From: an uncultured Acetatifactor sp.
GTDB lineage: Bacteria; Bacillota; Clostridia; Lachnospirales; Lachnospiraceae
NCBI GenBank assembly: GCA_910587555.1
Contig: CAJULV010000006.1
Span: 1 to 64,000 of the forward strand
Direction of reading: 5' to 3'
DNA: 64,000 nucleotides
Position numbers and translations under genes: made by a program. Position 1 is the first letter of the stretch; each line of letters opens with the position of its first letter. This document shows positions 9,114-17,888 of the stretch, piece after piece. The notes under the pieces are model-generated. The model ran no database searches. It saw only the letters and a program-made list of their open reading frames with translations, and was not told the DNA's origin.

Positions 9114-10724
9114 ATGGGTAAAGCGAAGAGAAAGTTTCGGAATATTTTCGCGGGATTGCTGATACTGGTGATCACGGCGGGAAGCCTGGGCGCATGCGGC
9201 AGGGATTGGCGAGGGAAGGAAGTGACGGTAATCGATGATAACTACCGCACATGGTACGAGATTTTCGTGTATTCCTTCTGTGACAGCGATGGGGATCAGG
9301 TGGGCGATCTTCAGGGGGTTATCTCGAAGCTGGATTATATAGAGGATACGGGCTTCAACGGAATCTGGCTGATGCCGGTGATGCCGGCGTCCTCTTATCA
9401 CAAATATGATGTGAAGGATTATCTGGAGATAGATCCGGAGTACGGTACGATGGCTGATTTTGAAGAACTGGCGGCGGAGTGCAATAAGCGCGGTATCAAG
9501 TTGATTATCGACCTGGTTCTCAATCATACCTCTTCGGAACATCCCTGGTTTGTGGAGGCCTGCAGTTATCTGGAATCGCTGGGGGCAGATGAGGAGCCGT
9601 CTGCAGAGGATTGTCCCTATTATGAGTATTACAATTTCGTGAAGGGCAATCCGAATTCCGATGTCTGGTATCAGGTGGGTTCTACGGATTATTATTATGA
9701 AGGCATGTTCTGGAGCGGAATGCCGGATGTGAATTTCGGAAGCCAGGCTCTGCGCGGGGAATTCGAAGCGGTGATGGATTTCTGGCTGGAAAAAGGCGTG
9801 GGCGGATTTCGGCTTGATGCGGTGAAGGAGTTCTACAGCGGCGCCACAGGCAAAAACGTAGAAGTACTGGAATGGGTGAACAGCTATGTAAAGGCGGCTA
9901 AGCCGGACGCTTATCTGGTGGGAGAGGCCTGGGAAGGGCTGGGGACCTATGCGCAGTATTATGCCAGCGGCATTGACAGCTTTTTTGACTTTGAATTTGC
10001 GGGTCCTACGGGCGTGGTCACAAGGACACTGGCCTTCAGCGGTGAAAACAACAGCGCTCAGGCTTATGCCAAGGCACTTTGCAGAGTGCAGAATGCGATA
10101 CGGGAGTATAGAGAGGATGCCATTGACGCGCCGTTTTTTGTAAATCACGACATGGCAAGGGCGGCGGGATATATGCAGTACGACGAGCGCAAGGTAAAGA
10201 TGGCGGCGCCTCTGAATATTCTCATGAGCGGCAGCGCTTTTGTATATTACGGCGAAGAAATCGGTATGTCCGGAAGCGGGAAGGATGAAAATAAACGTGC
10301 GCCAATGTACTGGTCTGCAGATGCTTCCGCAGAGGGAATGACAAAAGGCCCTCTGGATATGGAGCCGCAGGAGAACATGTTTGCCTGCGCTCAGGAGCAG
10401 ATAAAGGCGAAGGATTCCATCTACGGTTTTTATAAGGATACCATTTTGCTGCGAAACCAGAACCCGGAGATTGCAAGGGGAACAGTGGCGCGGCTGGAAG
10501 AGGTCGAAGACCAGGATATTGCGGCAGTTTCCAAGACTTATGAGGGCAAAACCATTTATCTGCTGTACAATATATCAGAAACGGATGAAAAGCAGGTGAC
10601 AATGTCCGCGGAGCAGTACGGTGAACTGGAAATCGCCGGGTACCTCTCGGTGGACGGCGGCGAAGTGACCATGAAGGACGGAGTGGTTACACTGCCTTCT
10701 TACAGTGTGGTGGTTTTGAGGTAA
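9114..10724 (+). CDS. Secreted GH13 alpha-amylase-family lipoprotein
   Basis: A 536-aa glycoside hydrolase. The start was placed at ATG 9114 (GGGAGG upstream), giving a lipoprotein signal whose lipobox reads AGSLGAC, so the enzyme should be anchored outside the membrane. GH13 blocks appear in order: YEIFVYSFCDSDGDQVGDL; IDLVLNHTS; GGFRLDAVKEF with the nucleophile Asp near residue 234; VGEAWEG with the acid/base Glu near 271; and FVNHDMAR with the third carboxylate near 344. The overall pattern resembles alpha-glucosidase/neopullulanase-type oligosaccharide hydrolases rather than a large amylase, with no starch-binding module. It probably releases glucose or short maltodextrins at the cell surface. 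Only 81 bases separate it from the chemoreceptor gene upstream, so co-transcription is possible. Confidence 0.92.
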   Translation: MGKAKRKFRNIFAGLLILVITAGSLGACGRDWRGKEVTVIDDNYRTWYEIFVYSFCDSDGDQVGDLQGVISKLDYIEDTGFNGIWLMPVMPASSYHKYDVKDYLEIDPEYGTMADFEELAAECNKRGIKLIIDLVLNHTSSEHPWFVEACSYLESLGADEEPSAEDCPYYEYYNFVKGNPNSDVWYQVGSTDYYYEGMFWSGMPDVNFGSQALRGEFEAVMDFWLEKGVGGFRLDAVKEFYSGATGKNVEVLEWVNSYVKAAKPDAYLVGEAWEGLGTYAQYYASGIDSFFDFEFAGPTGVVTRTLAFSGENNSAQAYAKALCRVQNAIREYREDAIDAPFFVNHDMARAAGYMQYDERKVKMAAPLNILMSGSAFVYYGEEIGMSGSGKDENKRAPMYWSADASAEGMTKGPLDMEPQENMFACAQEQIKAKDSIYGFYKDTILLRNQNPEIARGTVARLEEVEDQDIAAVSKTYEGKTIYLLYNISETDEKQVTMSAEQYGELEIAGYLSVDGGEVTMKDGVVTLPSYSVVVLR

Positions 10725-10785
10725 AGTCTGTCCTGTGGCCCGAGGGAAGGCAGATTGGGATATAATTTAACATTATGACAGGTTC

Positions 10786-10823
10786 AAAGAACAAATGGAT
10801 GTGGAAATCCATTTGTTCTTTTG
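10786..10823 (+). terminator. Terminator between the GH13 and galK genes
   Basis: AAAGAACAAATGGAT (10786-10800) pairs with ATCCATTTGTTCTTT (10807-10821), ending in T residues. A TATAAT at 10826-10831 follows immediately and may be the minus 10 box of galK, although no good minus 35 box is visible. Confidence 0.85.
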
Positions 10824-10916
10824 TGTATAATAGAATTACGAATAAGGGTGCTGCGTTGGGGAACAGAGGGCGCAGTACGGCACGGAATGAAGGCGGAAAC
10901 GAAAGGAGAGATTTTC

Positions 10917-12080
10917 ATGAAAGACAAAATTTTAAAGAGATTCGGGGAGGTATTCGGGACGGAAGAGGGTGTGAAAGCTTATTTTGCACCGGGAAGAGTC
11001 AATCTCATCGGAGAACATACCGACTATAACGGCGGGCATGTATTTCCCTGTGCATTGACCATCGGGACATACGGTGCGGCGCGCAGGAGGACAGACAATC
11101 AGCTGCGCTTCTATTCCATGAATTTCGAACATCTGGGTGTGATAGAGTCCTCTCTCGAAGAATTGGTGCCGTCTAAGGAGGCAGGCTGGACAAACTATCC
11201 GAAGGGGGTAATGTGGGCCTTCGGGGAGAAGGGGATGAAAGTACCCTGCGGCATGGATCTGATGCTGTTCGGGAATATTCCCAACGGGTCCGGTTTGTCT
11301 TCTTCCGCTTCCGTGGAGGTATTGACAGGATACATATTGAGAGATTTCTTCGGTTTTCAGGTCAGCAACCAGGATCTGGCACTGATCGGCCAGTATGCCG
11401 AGAACAATTATAATAAGGTAAACTGTGGTATCATGGACCAGTTTGCCATTGCAATGGGAAAGAAGGACAATGCCATATTCCTGGATACTGCGGATCTGTC
11501 CTTTGAATATGCGCCTATTGCGCTGGAGGGAGCGAAGATTGTCATTGCCAGCAGCAATAAAAAGCGCGGCCTGGGGGATTCCAAATACAACGAGCGGCGC
11601 AGTGAATGTGAGACCGCCCTGGCGGAACTGCAGCAGGTGGTAAAAATCAATTCCCTTGGCGATATGGACGAGGAAACGTTTGAAAAGTATCAATCTGCCA
11701 TTAAGGACGATGTGCGCAGGAAACGTGCAAAGCATGCGGTATATGAGAACCAGAGGACGGTCCGGGCAGTGGAGGCGCTGAAGGCAAATGATGTGGCCCT
11801 GTTCGGACAGCTGATGAATGCGTCCCATGTGTCTCTGCGGGATGATTATGAAGTGACAGGCATGGAACTGGATACCCTGGTGGAAGAGTCCTGGAAGGTG
11901 GACGGATGTATCGGTTCCAGAATGACGGGCGCGGGCTTCGGAGGCTGCACTGTCAGTATCGTGAAGGATGAGGCAATTGACAGCTTTATCGAGAAGGTAG
12001 GAAAGGCATATCTGGAGAAAATCGGTTACGCGGCGGACTTCTACGTGGTGGAAGTAGGAGACGGGCCTGTTACATTGTAG
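10917..12080 (+). CDS. galK: Galactokinase
   Basis: A 387-aa GHMP kinase phosphorylating galactose at C1, the entry to the Leloir pathway. The ATG at 10917 was chosen because GAAAGGAGAG lies seven bases before it and MKDKILKRF matches family starts; the longer open frame from 10821 has no ribosome binding site. Signatures: APGRVNLIGEHTDYNGGHVF (galactokinase signature), PNGSGLSSSASVEV (ATP-binding GHMP loop), CGIMDQFA, and the late MTGAGFGGCTVSIV. galT begins 93 bases downstream on the same strand; there is no galE in the window. Confidence 0.97.
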   Translation: MKDKILKRFGEVFGTEEGVKAYFAPGRVNLIGEHTDYNGGHVFPCALTIGTYGAARRRTDNQLRFYSMNFEHLGVIESSLEELVPSKEAGWTNYPKGVMWAFGEKGMKVPCGMDLMLFGNIPNGSGLSSSASVEVLTGYILRDFFGFQVSNQDLALIGQYAENNYNKVNCGIMDQFAIAMGKKDNAIFLDTADLSFEYAPIALEGAKIVIASSNKKRGLGDSKYNERRSECETALAELQQVVKINSLGDMDEETFEKYQSAIKDDVRRKRAKHAVYENQRTVRAVEALKANDVALFGQLMNASHVSLRDDYEVTGMELDTLVEESWKVDGCIGSRMTGAGFGGCTVSIVKDEAIDSFIEKVGKAYLEKIGYAADFYVVEVGDGPVTL

Positions 12081-12172
12081 GCTGTGCTTCCGACAGCATC
12101 CGTTCTGTATACGGGAACGAGACGGGCAGCGGTAATTGGCCGATGCAGCAGGGATAGGAGAAGGGAAAAAGA

Positions 12173-13831
12173 TTGTGCATATTGCGGAAAGGGTTCGTGG
12201 CAGGGATGGAGAGAATAGGGGCAGATATCAGGAAGCTGGTGGACTATGGAATCAGGACGGGGCTGGTTCCTGCGGAAGATGAGATTTTTACCGTAAACAG
12301 GCTGTTGGAGTTGTTTGGCCTGGAGGAGCCGGAGGAGGCTGAAGGCGGGGAGGAATGTGCAGGCGGCAACGCTGCCGCAGACAGGGACAGTGAGGGTGCC
12401 GGGGGTTCTGAAAACAGCGGATATGCAGCAAATCCGGAAATCCGGGAGAATTCCGGCTGCGCCGACGGGGCGCTTGGAGCGGAACTGGAAGGCATCCTGG
12501 GCCGTATGTGCGATTATGCATTTGAAAAAGGACTCATTGGCGAGAACGGAGTCGTGTATCGTGATTTGTTTGATACGAAGATTATGGGCATGCTGATGCC
12601 CAGGCCCAGCGAGGTTATCCGGAAATTCCGAGAGTTGTACGAAACGGAATCCCCTGTGGCTGCTACGGATTTTTATTATAAAATTAGTTGTGATTCCGAT
12701 TATATTCGCAGATACCGCATTGCCAGGGACATAAAATGGATTGTACCTACAAAGTACGGCGACCTGGACATCACCATCAACCTGTCCAAGCCGGAGAAAG
12801 ACCCCAAAGCCATTGCCGCCGCCAGGAACGCGAGACAGTCCGGTTACCCCAAATGCCTGCTCTGCCCGGAAAATGAGGGCTATGCCGGGCGTATCAACCA
12901 TCCCGCAAGGCAGAATCACCGCATTATTCCGGTGACGTTGGACGGCAGCCGGTGGGGCTTCCAGTACTCGCCCTATGTGTACTATAATGAACATTGCATT
13001 GTATTTAATTTCCGGCATGTGCCCATGAAGATAGATCACGCCGCATTTTGCAGGCTGTTTGATTTTGTAAGGCAGTTCCCGCATTATTTTGTGGGATCCA
13101 ACGCGGATTTGCCCATTGTAGGCGGCTCTATCCTGAGCCATGACCATTTCCAGGGCGGCCGTTATGAGTTCGCCATGGCAAAGGCGCCTGTGGAGAGGCG
13201 TTTTACGGTAAAGGGATTCGAAGACATTGCCGCGGGAGTGGTAAACTGGCCCATGTCCGTCATTCGGCTGAACGGGCCGGACAGCGGCAGAATTATCGCC
13301 CTGGCGGATAAAATATTGGGAAAATGGCGTGAATATACGGATGAGGATGCATTTGTATACGCTTACACGGATAACGAACCCCACAATACCATCACGCCCA
13401 TTGCCAGGAAACGGGGAGAAAATTTTGAACTGGATCTGGTGCTGCGGAACAACATTACCACGGAAGAACATCCACTGGGGGTCTACCATCCCCATGCGAA
13501 GCTTCACCATATCAAGAAAGAAAACATCGGCCTGATTGAGGTGATGGGGCTGGCAGTACTTCCCGCCCGCCTGAAGGAGGAGATGTGGCGGCTGAAGGCT
13601 GCCATTCTGTCGGGGGCGGATTTGCACGCTGACGAACTACTTGGAAAACATGCGTTATGGGTGGAGGAATTTTCCGCTAAATATGAGAAGATAGATGCGT
13701 CTAACATTGACGAGATTATCGAGAAGGAAATCGGCCTGGTATTCATGGAAGTGCTGGAGGATGCAGGCGTGTACAAGCGGACGCCGGAAGGGCAGGCCGC
13801 GTTTGACAGGTTTATTGAAAGTATTGCCTGA
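12173..13831 (+). CDS. galT: UDP-glucose--hexose-1-phosphate uridylyltransferase, class II
   Basis: A 552-aa GalT of the Firmicutes-type class II family. It swaps UMP between UDP-glucose and galactose 1-phosphate. The TTG at 12173 is preferred because AGGAGAAGG lies at good distance; an ATG at 12206 is the alternative and has poor spacing. Recognisable segments are AARNARQSGYPKCLLCPENE with the Cys pair, GSILSHDHFQGGRYEFAMA carrying the catalytic His region, and GVYHPHAKLHHIKKENIGLI. Odd feature: residues about 60-105 hold a Gly/Ala/Glu-rich low-complexity insert (EGGEECAGGNAAADRDSEG) in a region normally compact in this family; it is probably a disordered loop. Confidence 0.95.
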   Translation: MCILRKGFVAGMERIGADIRKLVDYGIRTGLVPAEDEIFTVNRLLELFGLEEPEEAEGGEECAGGNAAADRDSEGAGGSENSGYAANPEIRENSGCADGALGAELEGILGRMCDYAFEKGLIGENGVVYRDLFDTKIMGMLMPRPSEVIRKFRELYETESPVAATDFYYKISCDSDYIRRYRIARDIKWIVPTKYGDLDITINLSKPEKDPKAIAAARNARQSGYPKCLLCPENEGYAGRINHPARQNHRIIPVTLDGSRWGFQYSPYVYYNEHCIVFNFRHVPMKIDHAAFCRLFDFVRQFPHYFVGSNADLPIVGGSILSHDHFQGGRYEFAMAKAPVERRFTVKGFEDIAAGVVNWPMSVIRLNGPDSGRIIALADKILGKWREYTDEDAFVYAYTDNEPHNTITPIARKRGENFELDLVLRNNITTEEHPLGVYHPHAKLHHIKKENIGLIEVMGLAVLPARLKEEMWRLKAAILSGADLHADELLGKHALWVEEFSAKYEKIDASNIDEIIEKEIGLVFMEVLEDAGVYKRTPEGQAAFDRFIESIA

Positions 13832-13894
13832 TATCCCGCGTCCGGCAGCAAGGTAAGGGGATATGGCGGCAGTTATCATCAGGAGGCATATGCA

Positions 13895-14503
13895 ATGAAT
13901 GAGATGAAAGAAAAGATGCATACGGGGGACCTTTACCTTCCGTATGACGAAGAAATCATGAAGGAGCAGGCAGTTTACCAGGATAAGCTGTGCGACTACA
14001 ACATGACGAAACCTTCGGAAGCGGAAAAAAGAGCGAAGATGCTGAAGGAAATGTTGGGCGACTGCGGGGAGGGTGTGTATATTGAGGCGCCTTTCTACGC
14101 TAACTGGGGCGGGCATCACTGCCATTTCGGCAAGATGGTGTATGCCAATTATCATCTGACCTGTGTGGACGATACCCATATCTATATCGGCGACTATACC
14201 ATGATGGGTCCGAACGTAACCATTGCCACAGCCGGGCATCCTATTCTGCCGGAGCTTCGCGAGCAGGTATATCAATATAATATGCCGGTTCATATCGGCA
14301 GGAACTGCTGGATTGGCGCAGGGGCGGTTGTCCTGCCGGGAGTCACCATTGGAGACAACACTGTAATCGGCGCCGGGAGCGTGGTAACAAAGGATATTCC
14401 CGCAAATGTCGTGGCGGTGGGGAATCCCTGCAGGGTGATGCGTGAAATCAATGAACATGACAGGGAATTCTATTTCCGGGACAGAAGGATTGATATAAAA
14501 TAA
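13895..14503 (+). CDS. Maltose/galactoside-type sugar O-acetyltransferase
   Basis: A 202-aa left-handed beta-helix acetyltransferase using acetyl-CoA. The N-terminal Mac-type segment (KMHTGDLYLPYDEEIMKEQ) is followed by hexapeptide repeats, with the active-site region FYANWGGHHCHFGK and the late run WIGAGAVVLPGVTIGDNTVI. An AGGAGG ribosome binding site sits before the ATG. It lies 63 bases after galT on the same strand, so it may act on galactosides or other sugars entering the pathway, perhaps detoxifying non-metabolised sugars as proposed for LacA. Exact acceptor unknown. Its 3' end faces the convergent response-regulator gene. Confidence 0.93.
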   Translation: MNEMKEKMHTGDLYLPYDEEIMKEQAVYQDKLCDYNMTKPSEAEKRAKMLKEMLGDCGEGVYIEAPFYANWGGHHCHFGKMVYANYHLTCVDDTHIYIGDYTMMGPNVTIATAGHPILPELREQVYQYNMPVHIGRNCWIGAGAVVLPGVTIGDNTVIGAGSVVTKDIPANVVAVGNPCRVMREINEHDREFYFRDRRIDIK

Positions 14504-14531
14504 CGACAACACTTTGTGCAGTGTCTGCCAT

Positions 14532-15266
14532 TTAGAACTTTTCCGCAATGGACTTCCATGTCCGGATGGATATGCTGCAGCTTTCCTTATTGTCAAATCT
14601 GATCTGCCTGGCAATAGGGTCAGCTGCTACAACATGGCGAGGGTTTATAAGGCAGCCACGCCTGCACATGATAAAACCATCTCCCAGCTGTGCTGCCAAA
14701 TCTTTTAAGGACATCGCTACGGTGAAAATCTCTGATTTCGTGTGAACAAACAGTTTATGCTGGTTTTTCTGCGATTCCACAAAATAGATATCATCTTTAA
14801 CAATAAAACGACAGGAACTGCCGGTTAAGAGCCGAATGCGGGGAGCTGAGAGCCTTTTGGCAGCATTGGCGTAATGCAGTTCCAGGGCATGAAGTGTATT
14901 ATGAATTTGGGAACCAAGGCAGCCGTTATCCTTAATAATATAGTCAGTGGCCTGTAATTTCAGGCGGAAAGTTTCCATTACAAGTTCGTCATGGGTGGTG
15001 ACAAAGATGAGGGCAGCCTCCGGGTCCAGCTTTCGAATGTTTGCACCAAGCTCCATGCCGTTTATTTCCGATTTTAAAATAACGTCCAGAAAATAGATTC
15101 CGCCCAGGGTCTTATCCTGCAGCAGACACTCCAGAAGTTTGGTGGGCTTAGAGGATTTGCACAGGATTGTCATTTCCCAGTCGCTGCTGATCATAAAATC
15201 GGAAACGGCTTGTTCAATCTGTGCTATCCAGATCGGTTCGTCGTCACATATGTATATTTTTGTCAT
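14532..15266 (-). CDS. AgrA-like LytTR response regulator
   Basis: A 244-aa regulator. The receiver domain begins MTKIYICDDEPIWIAQIE, with the phospho-acceptor Asp in IYFLDVIL, Thr in IFVTTHDE and Lys in DYIIKDNG. The C-terminal LytTR DNA-binding domain covers about 145-244 (DIYFVESQKNQHKLFVHTKS, then GFIMCRRGCLINPRHV). It is transcribed after the kinase gene with a 35-base gap. It probably binds the paired repeats at 16629-16658 and switches on the divergent agrD-agrB genes once the peptide is sensed, as AgrA does in staphylococci; that role is inferred from family and layout. Confidence 0.9.
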   Translation of the reverse strand: MTKIYICDDEPIWIAQIEQAVSDFMISSDWEMTILCKSSKPTKLLECLLQDKTLGGIYFLDVILKSEINGMELGANIRKLDPEAALIFVTTHDELVMETFRLKLQATDYIIKDNGCLGSQIHNTLHALELHYANAAKRLSAPRIRLLTGSSCRFIVKDDIYFVESQKNQHKLFVHTKSEIFTVAMSLKDLAAQLGDGFIMCRRGCLINPRHVVAADPIARQIRFDNKESCSISIRTWKSIAEKF

Positions 15267-15301
15267 TTCTGTTTCCCCTTCTGTGTTCTGGTTCCCATAT
15301 A

Positions 15302-16606
15302 CTAACAGGTGGGCATCTTTTTGACTTCCAGGATCTGGCAGAATACGGTATCTTTATATTTAGTGGACAGGTTAGCAAAAGGAACCGTATCCAGGAGTTC
15401 TGCCACCGTGTAAAGTCCGATTCCATCATGCCCTTCCTTTGTGCTGTATCCCCGTTTCATCAGTTCACTGACAGGGACAGAGAGAGGGAGGGTACTGTTG
15501 ACAATCGAAAAAAGTACGGTCAGTTCGGTGGATACAACGGCGATACGGAGTTCCTTTTCAGGGCTTTTCAAAGCGGCCTCCATTGCATTATCTAGTAAGA
15601 TACCCAATATCCGGCACAAGGTCAAGCTTTCTAACGGGAGGACAGGAACAGGATCCGCTATTTCCAGGTTAAAATTTAGTTCGTGGTTCAGCACTGCGAC
15701 TATTTTGGTGTACAATAGGCTTTTTACGGAATCATCCTCAAGCTGGTGCAGTCTTCCCAGATGAAATCCATCATCCGAGAGAACAGGTGTATTGTTTAAG
15801 ATGGTATTGTGGAAGTATTCCCTTAATGCCTCTGTATTCCCGTTGTCAATATATTGCTGCATGGTAGAAAGTATGTTCCGGTAATCATGGCGGAAAATCC
15901 GGATGTCTTCATAAAGGTGTTCTATGCGGTGGGCGTAATCATGCATGATGGCTGACTGCGCCTGCTGAAGGCTGAGCTTGTGGTTCTTTTCCAGGATATC
16001 GTACATGCTGTAAAAAATTAATGTGGTGGAAAGGACAAAAATAGTAATAAGCATGCCGTTAAAGGATAAAACCTCTGTAGGATAGGAAACAGATTCTCCA
16101 TAGATGAAATTGGCAGCCATCAGTCCAAGCCCTATGTAAAGTTCCGCCAGAAAGAAGCAGAGCAGCTTTTTAGGGCAGGCATGCAGGATGGAAAGTCTGG
16201 GGAGAATAATATACCTGCGGATGAGGCGCAGGATGGCAAATGAAGTAAAAATCAGCATGCAAAATATGACTGTTTCATAATATTCATGTATATAGGAAAT
16301 TGATTTTCCCATGGCACTTAGCGGGATTGAAAAGGCATGGTCAATCAAAATTAAAATGAGGTGTCCCATCAGAGTGAAGGACAGGTTCAGTAAATCGCCA
16401 GCGCAGCCCAGATAAATGATGAGGCTGTTTCCAAGTATAAGGACAAAGGTAAGGCATTGGCCAAAAGAAATACCTAACCAATAGTTTAGTGAAAAAACAT
16501 ATGTGAAAAGGAAGAAATAATATTGAGGTTTCATGTGCGTTGGCAGCAGCCCTGTATAACCGGTTGTCAAATAGATGCTTGATAAAGCAGCAGATGTGAT
16601 ATTCAA
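15302..16606 (-). CDS. AgrC-like GHKL sensor histidine kinase
   Basis: A 434-aa membrane kinase. The N-terminal ~200 residues contain about six hydrophobic segments, as in AgrC-type peptide receptors. A helical region with DIRIFRHDYRNILSTM carries the phospho-acceptor His. The GHKL ATPase domain has an N box ILLDNAMEAAL and a GIGLYTVAEL G box. The start is a TTG, supported by AAGGAGAACC eight bases upstream. It likely binds the cyclic peptide made from the adjacent agrD-like gene and phosphorylates the downstream regulator. It is divergent from agrD-agrB, sharing a ~140-base intergenic region with LytTR-type repeats. Confidence 0.9.
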   Translation of the reverse strand: MNITSAALSSIYLTTGYTGLLPTHMKPQYYFFLFTYVFSLNYWLGISFGQCLTFVLILGNSLIIYLGCAGDLLNLSFTLMGHLILILIDHAFSIPLSAMGKSISYIHEYYETVIFCMLIFTSFAILRLIRRYIILPRLSILHACPKKLLCFFLAELYIGLGLMAANFIYGESVSYPTEVLSFNGMLITIFVLSTTLIFYSMYDILEKNHKLSLQQAQSAIMHDYAHRIEHLYEDIRIFRHDYRNILSTMQQYIDNGNTEALREYFHNTILNNTPVLSDDGFHLGRLHQLEDDSVKSLLYTKIVAVLNHELNFNLEIADPVPVLPLESLTLCRILGILLDNAMEAALKSPEKELRIAVVSTELTVLFSIVNSTLPLSVPVSELMKRGYSTKEGHDGIGLYTVAELLDTVPFANLSTKYKDTVFCQILEVKKMPTC

Positions 16607-16628
16607 TCAAGGTTCTCCTTCCCCAAAT

Positions 16629-16658
16629 TACGTTTATGTCAAATTTCTGTCATTTCAT
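16629..16658 (+). promoter_or_regulatory. Paired LytTR-type direct repeats in the agr intergenic region
   Basis: TACGTTTAT (16629-16637) matches the published LytTR/AgrA 9-base consensus (W-M-M-GTT-N-R-K) exactly. TCATTTCAT (16650-16658) matches at eight of nine positions. The two are separated by exactly 12 bases, the spacing expected for a LytTR dimer. They lie just upstream of AT-rich minus 10-like boxes (TATAAA 16695, TATAGT 16701) and 90 bases before agrD, on the side of the divergent kinase start. Confidence 0.6.
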
Positions 16659-16747
16659 GTAAAAAATGGTTATAAAATCAAAAATGTGTTATTCTATAAA
16701 TATAGTTTAGCATATTAGGAACATTTTTCAATATTAAGATAATAATT

Positions 16748-16903
16748 ATGAAGGAAAAGATAGCAAAAATAATAGTTTTTAGTGCAGAGAAAGCAGCATA
16801 TCGGTGTGTAGGAAAGAGTATTGCAATAGGTGTATGTGAAATTAGACCGCCGAAGAATCTTTTAAAAAGAAAAGGTGTGAAAAAGAATGAATTTTTTATG
16901 TAA
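16748..16903 (+). CDS. agrD: AgrD-like cyclic autoinducer peptide precursor
   Basis: A 51-codon frame, ATG 16748 to TAA 16901-16903, overlapping the agrB start by 17 bases. The N-terminal ~20 residues (MKEKIAKIIVFSAEKAAYRC) look like the amphipathic helix of AgrD. The centre reads IAIGVCEIRPPK, with a Cys (residue 30) that could form the thiolactone ring, and the tail NLLKRKGVKKNEFF follows. The pattern M-x-x-K...AEK.A...G.S...G..C....P.K matches clostridial cyclic-lactone autoinducer precursors. The tail is basic rather than acidic and the Shine-Dalgarno is weak, which lowers confidence. Placement directly upstream of, and overlapping, agrB is the strongest argument. It would be cut and exported by the neighbouring AgrB. 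Confidence 0.65.
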   Translation: MKEKIAKIIVFSAEKAAYRCVGKSIAIGVCEIRPPKNLLKRKGVKKNEFFM

Positions 16904-17429
16904 TGGCATAGCAAATTGGTGTAAAAACAACAGCGTATTATCTGAGGAAGACTATCCCATTATACTTTATGGGATACAAGTGATTCTGAATTCTTCGCTG
17001 AAATTGTCAGGTATACTACTTATAGGCACTTTATTGCACCAGTTTTGGACAGTATTGTTCTCAGCGATAGTATTTTGTAGTATGCGTTACTGGACGGGAG
17101 GTTGGCACAGCAAAACACATTTAGGATGTTTTTGTATAATGCTGATATCCTGTTTGGTACCTTCCTTGTTAATGGGGGTTGAAGAAGAATGGGCGTTATG
17201 GATACTAAGCGGTATGCTGATATGTTCTGTTTACAGAACATTTAGATATGCACCTTGCAATTCAGAAGTGACCCCAATAGAAGACATTAAGTGTTTGCAG
17301 AGGAAAAGGCTTGGAAGCATTGTTGAAATTGTGGGATTGTTGGTTGCAATGATACTATATCCTGATATAGAAATGGGTTGGCTGATAATTTTACCGGTAT
17401 TTGTTAATGCATCGATGTTGACATTATAG
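16887..17429 (+). CDS. agrB: AgrB-family peptide-processing membrane protease
   Basis: A 180-aa integral membrane protein with about five or six hydrophobic segments. The conserved motif MRYWTGGWHSKTHLGCF holds the catalytic His and, ten residues on, the catalytic Cys region of AgrB cysteine endopeptidases. AAAAGGTGTG inside the agrD frame serves as ribosome binding site. AgrB removes the AgrD tail and forms the thiolactone during export. The sequence is AT-rich compared with the galKT side. After it come about 460 bases without a gene, so the operon seems to be agrD-agrB only, with the kinase and regulator on the opposite strand. Confidence 0.9.
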   Translation: MNFLCNGIANWCKNNSVLSEEDYPIILYGIQVILNSSLKLSGILLIGTLLHQFWTVLFSAIVFCSMRYWTGGWHSKTHLGCFCIMLISCLVPSLLMGVEEEWALWILSGMLICSVYRTFRYAPCNSEVTPIEDIKCLQRKRLGSIVEIVGLLVAMILYPDIEMGWLIILPVFVNASMLTL

Positions 17430-17888
17430 GAAAAATGCAATTCATTAGTAAAATACCATATTTAGTGTGGAAAAATAACCTTGTACAAATGATAAAGCTG
17501 CCCTGAATATGTTTCTTCATAAATGTGCAAAGTTATGGTACTGTTTTTGTTTATTTAACTATTTTTTATAATTGTTCCAGAAATGACAACTTTACCTAAG
17601 GCGTAATCTGTAGTTAATGTACTACAAATGGCATAACGCTGGAGGTTGTTGTATAAAGCCTAAACTATTATTTTTGACGGTGTCAGGGGGTGGTTCCATT
17701 GGTTTAATCTACAGAGGCAGTTTGTGTATTCCAGAATAATGTTGCAGTAAACAAGAAAGATACCTGCAAAATATAAAATAATTATTAGGATGCAACACAA
17801 CCTGTTGATACGACTCAAAATGCTACAATTAAATGTTGTAATTGTATGTAATAGGCAGTAAAATAATAAGTAAAAGGAGAATTTAATA
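17430..17888. other. AT-rich gene-free stretch after agrB
   Basis: About 460 bases with many stops in all frames. Tiny frames at 17435-17506 (23 aa) and 17509-17571 (20 aa) have no recognisable features. A TACAATT / AATTGTA inverted repeat (17823-17846) lies about 40 bases before the next gene and may be regulatory. Confidence 0.5.

Noticed and set aside
17435..17571. Two tiny frames after agrB (23 and 20 aa) considered as AgrD
   Set aside because: Neither has an amphipathic helix plus a Cys and Pro pattern. The frame before agrB fits much better.
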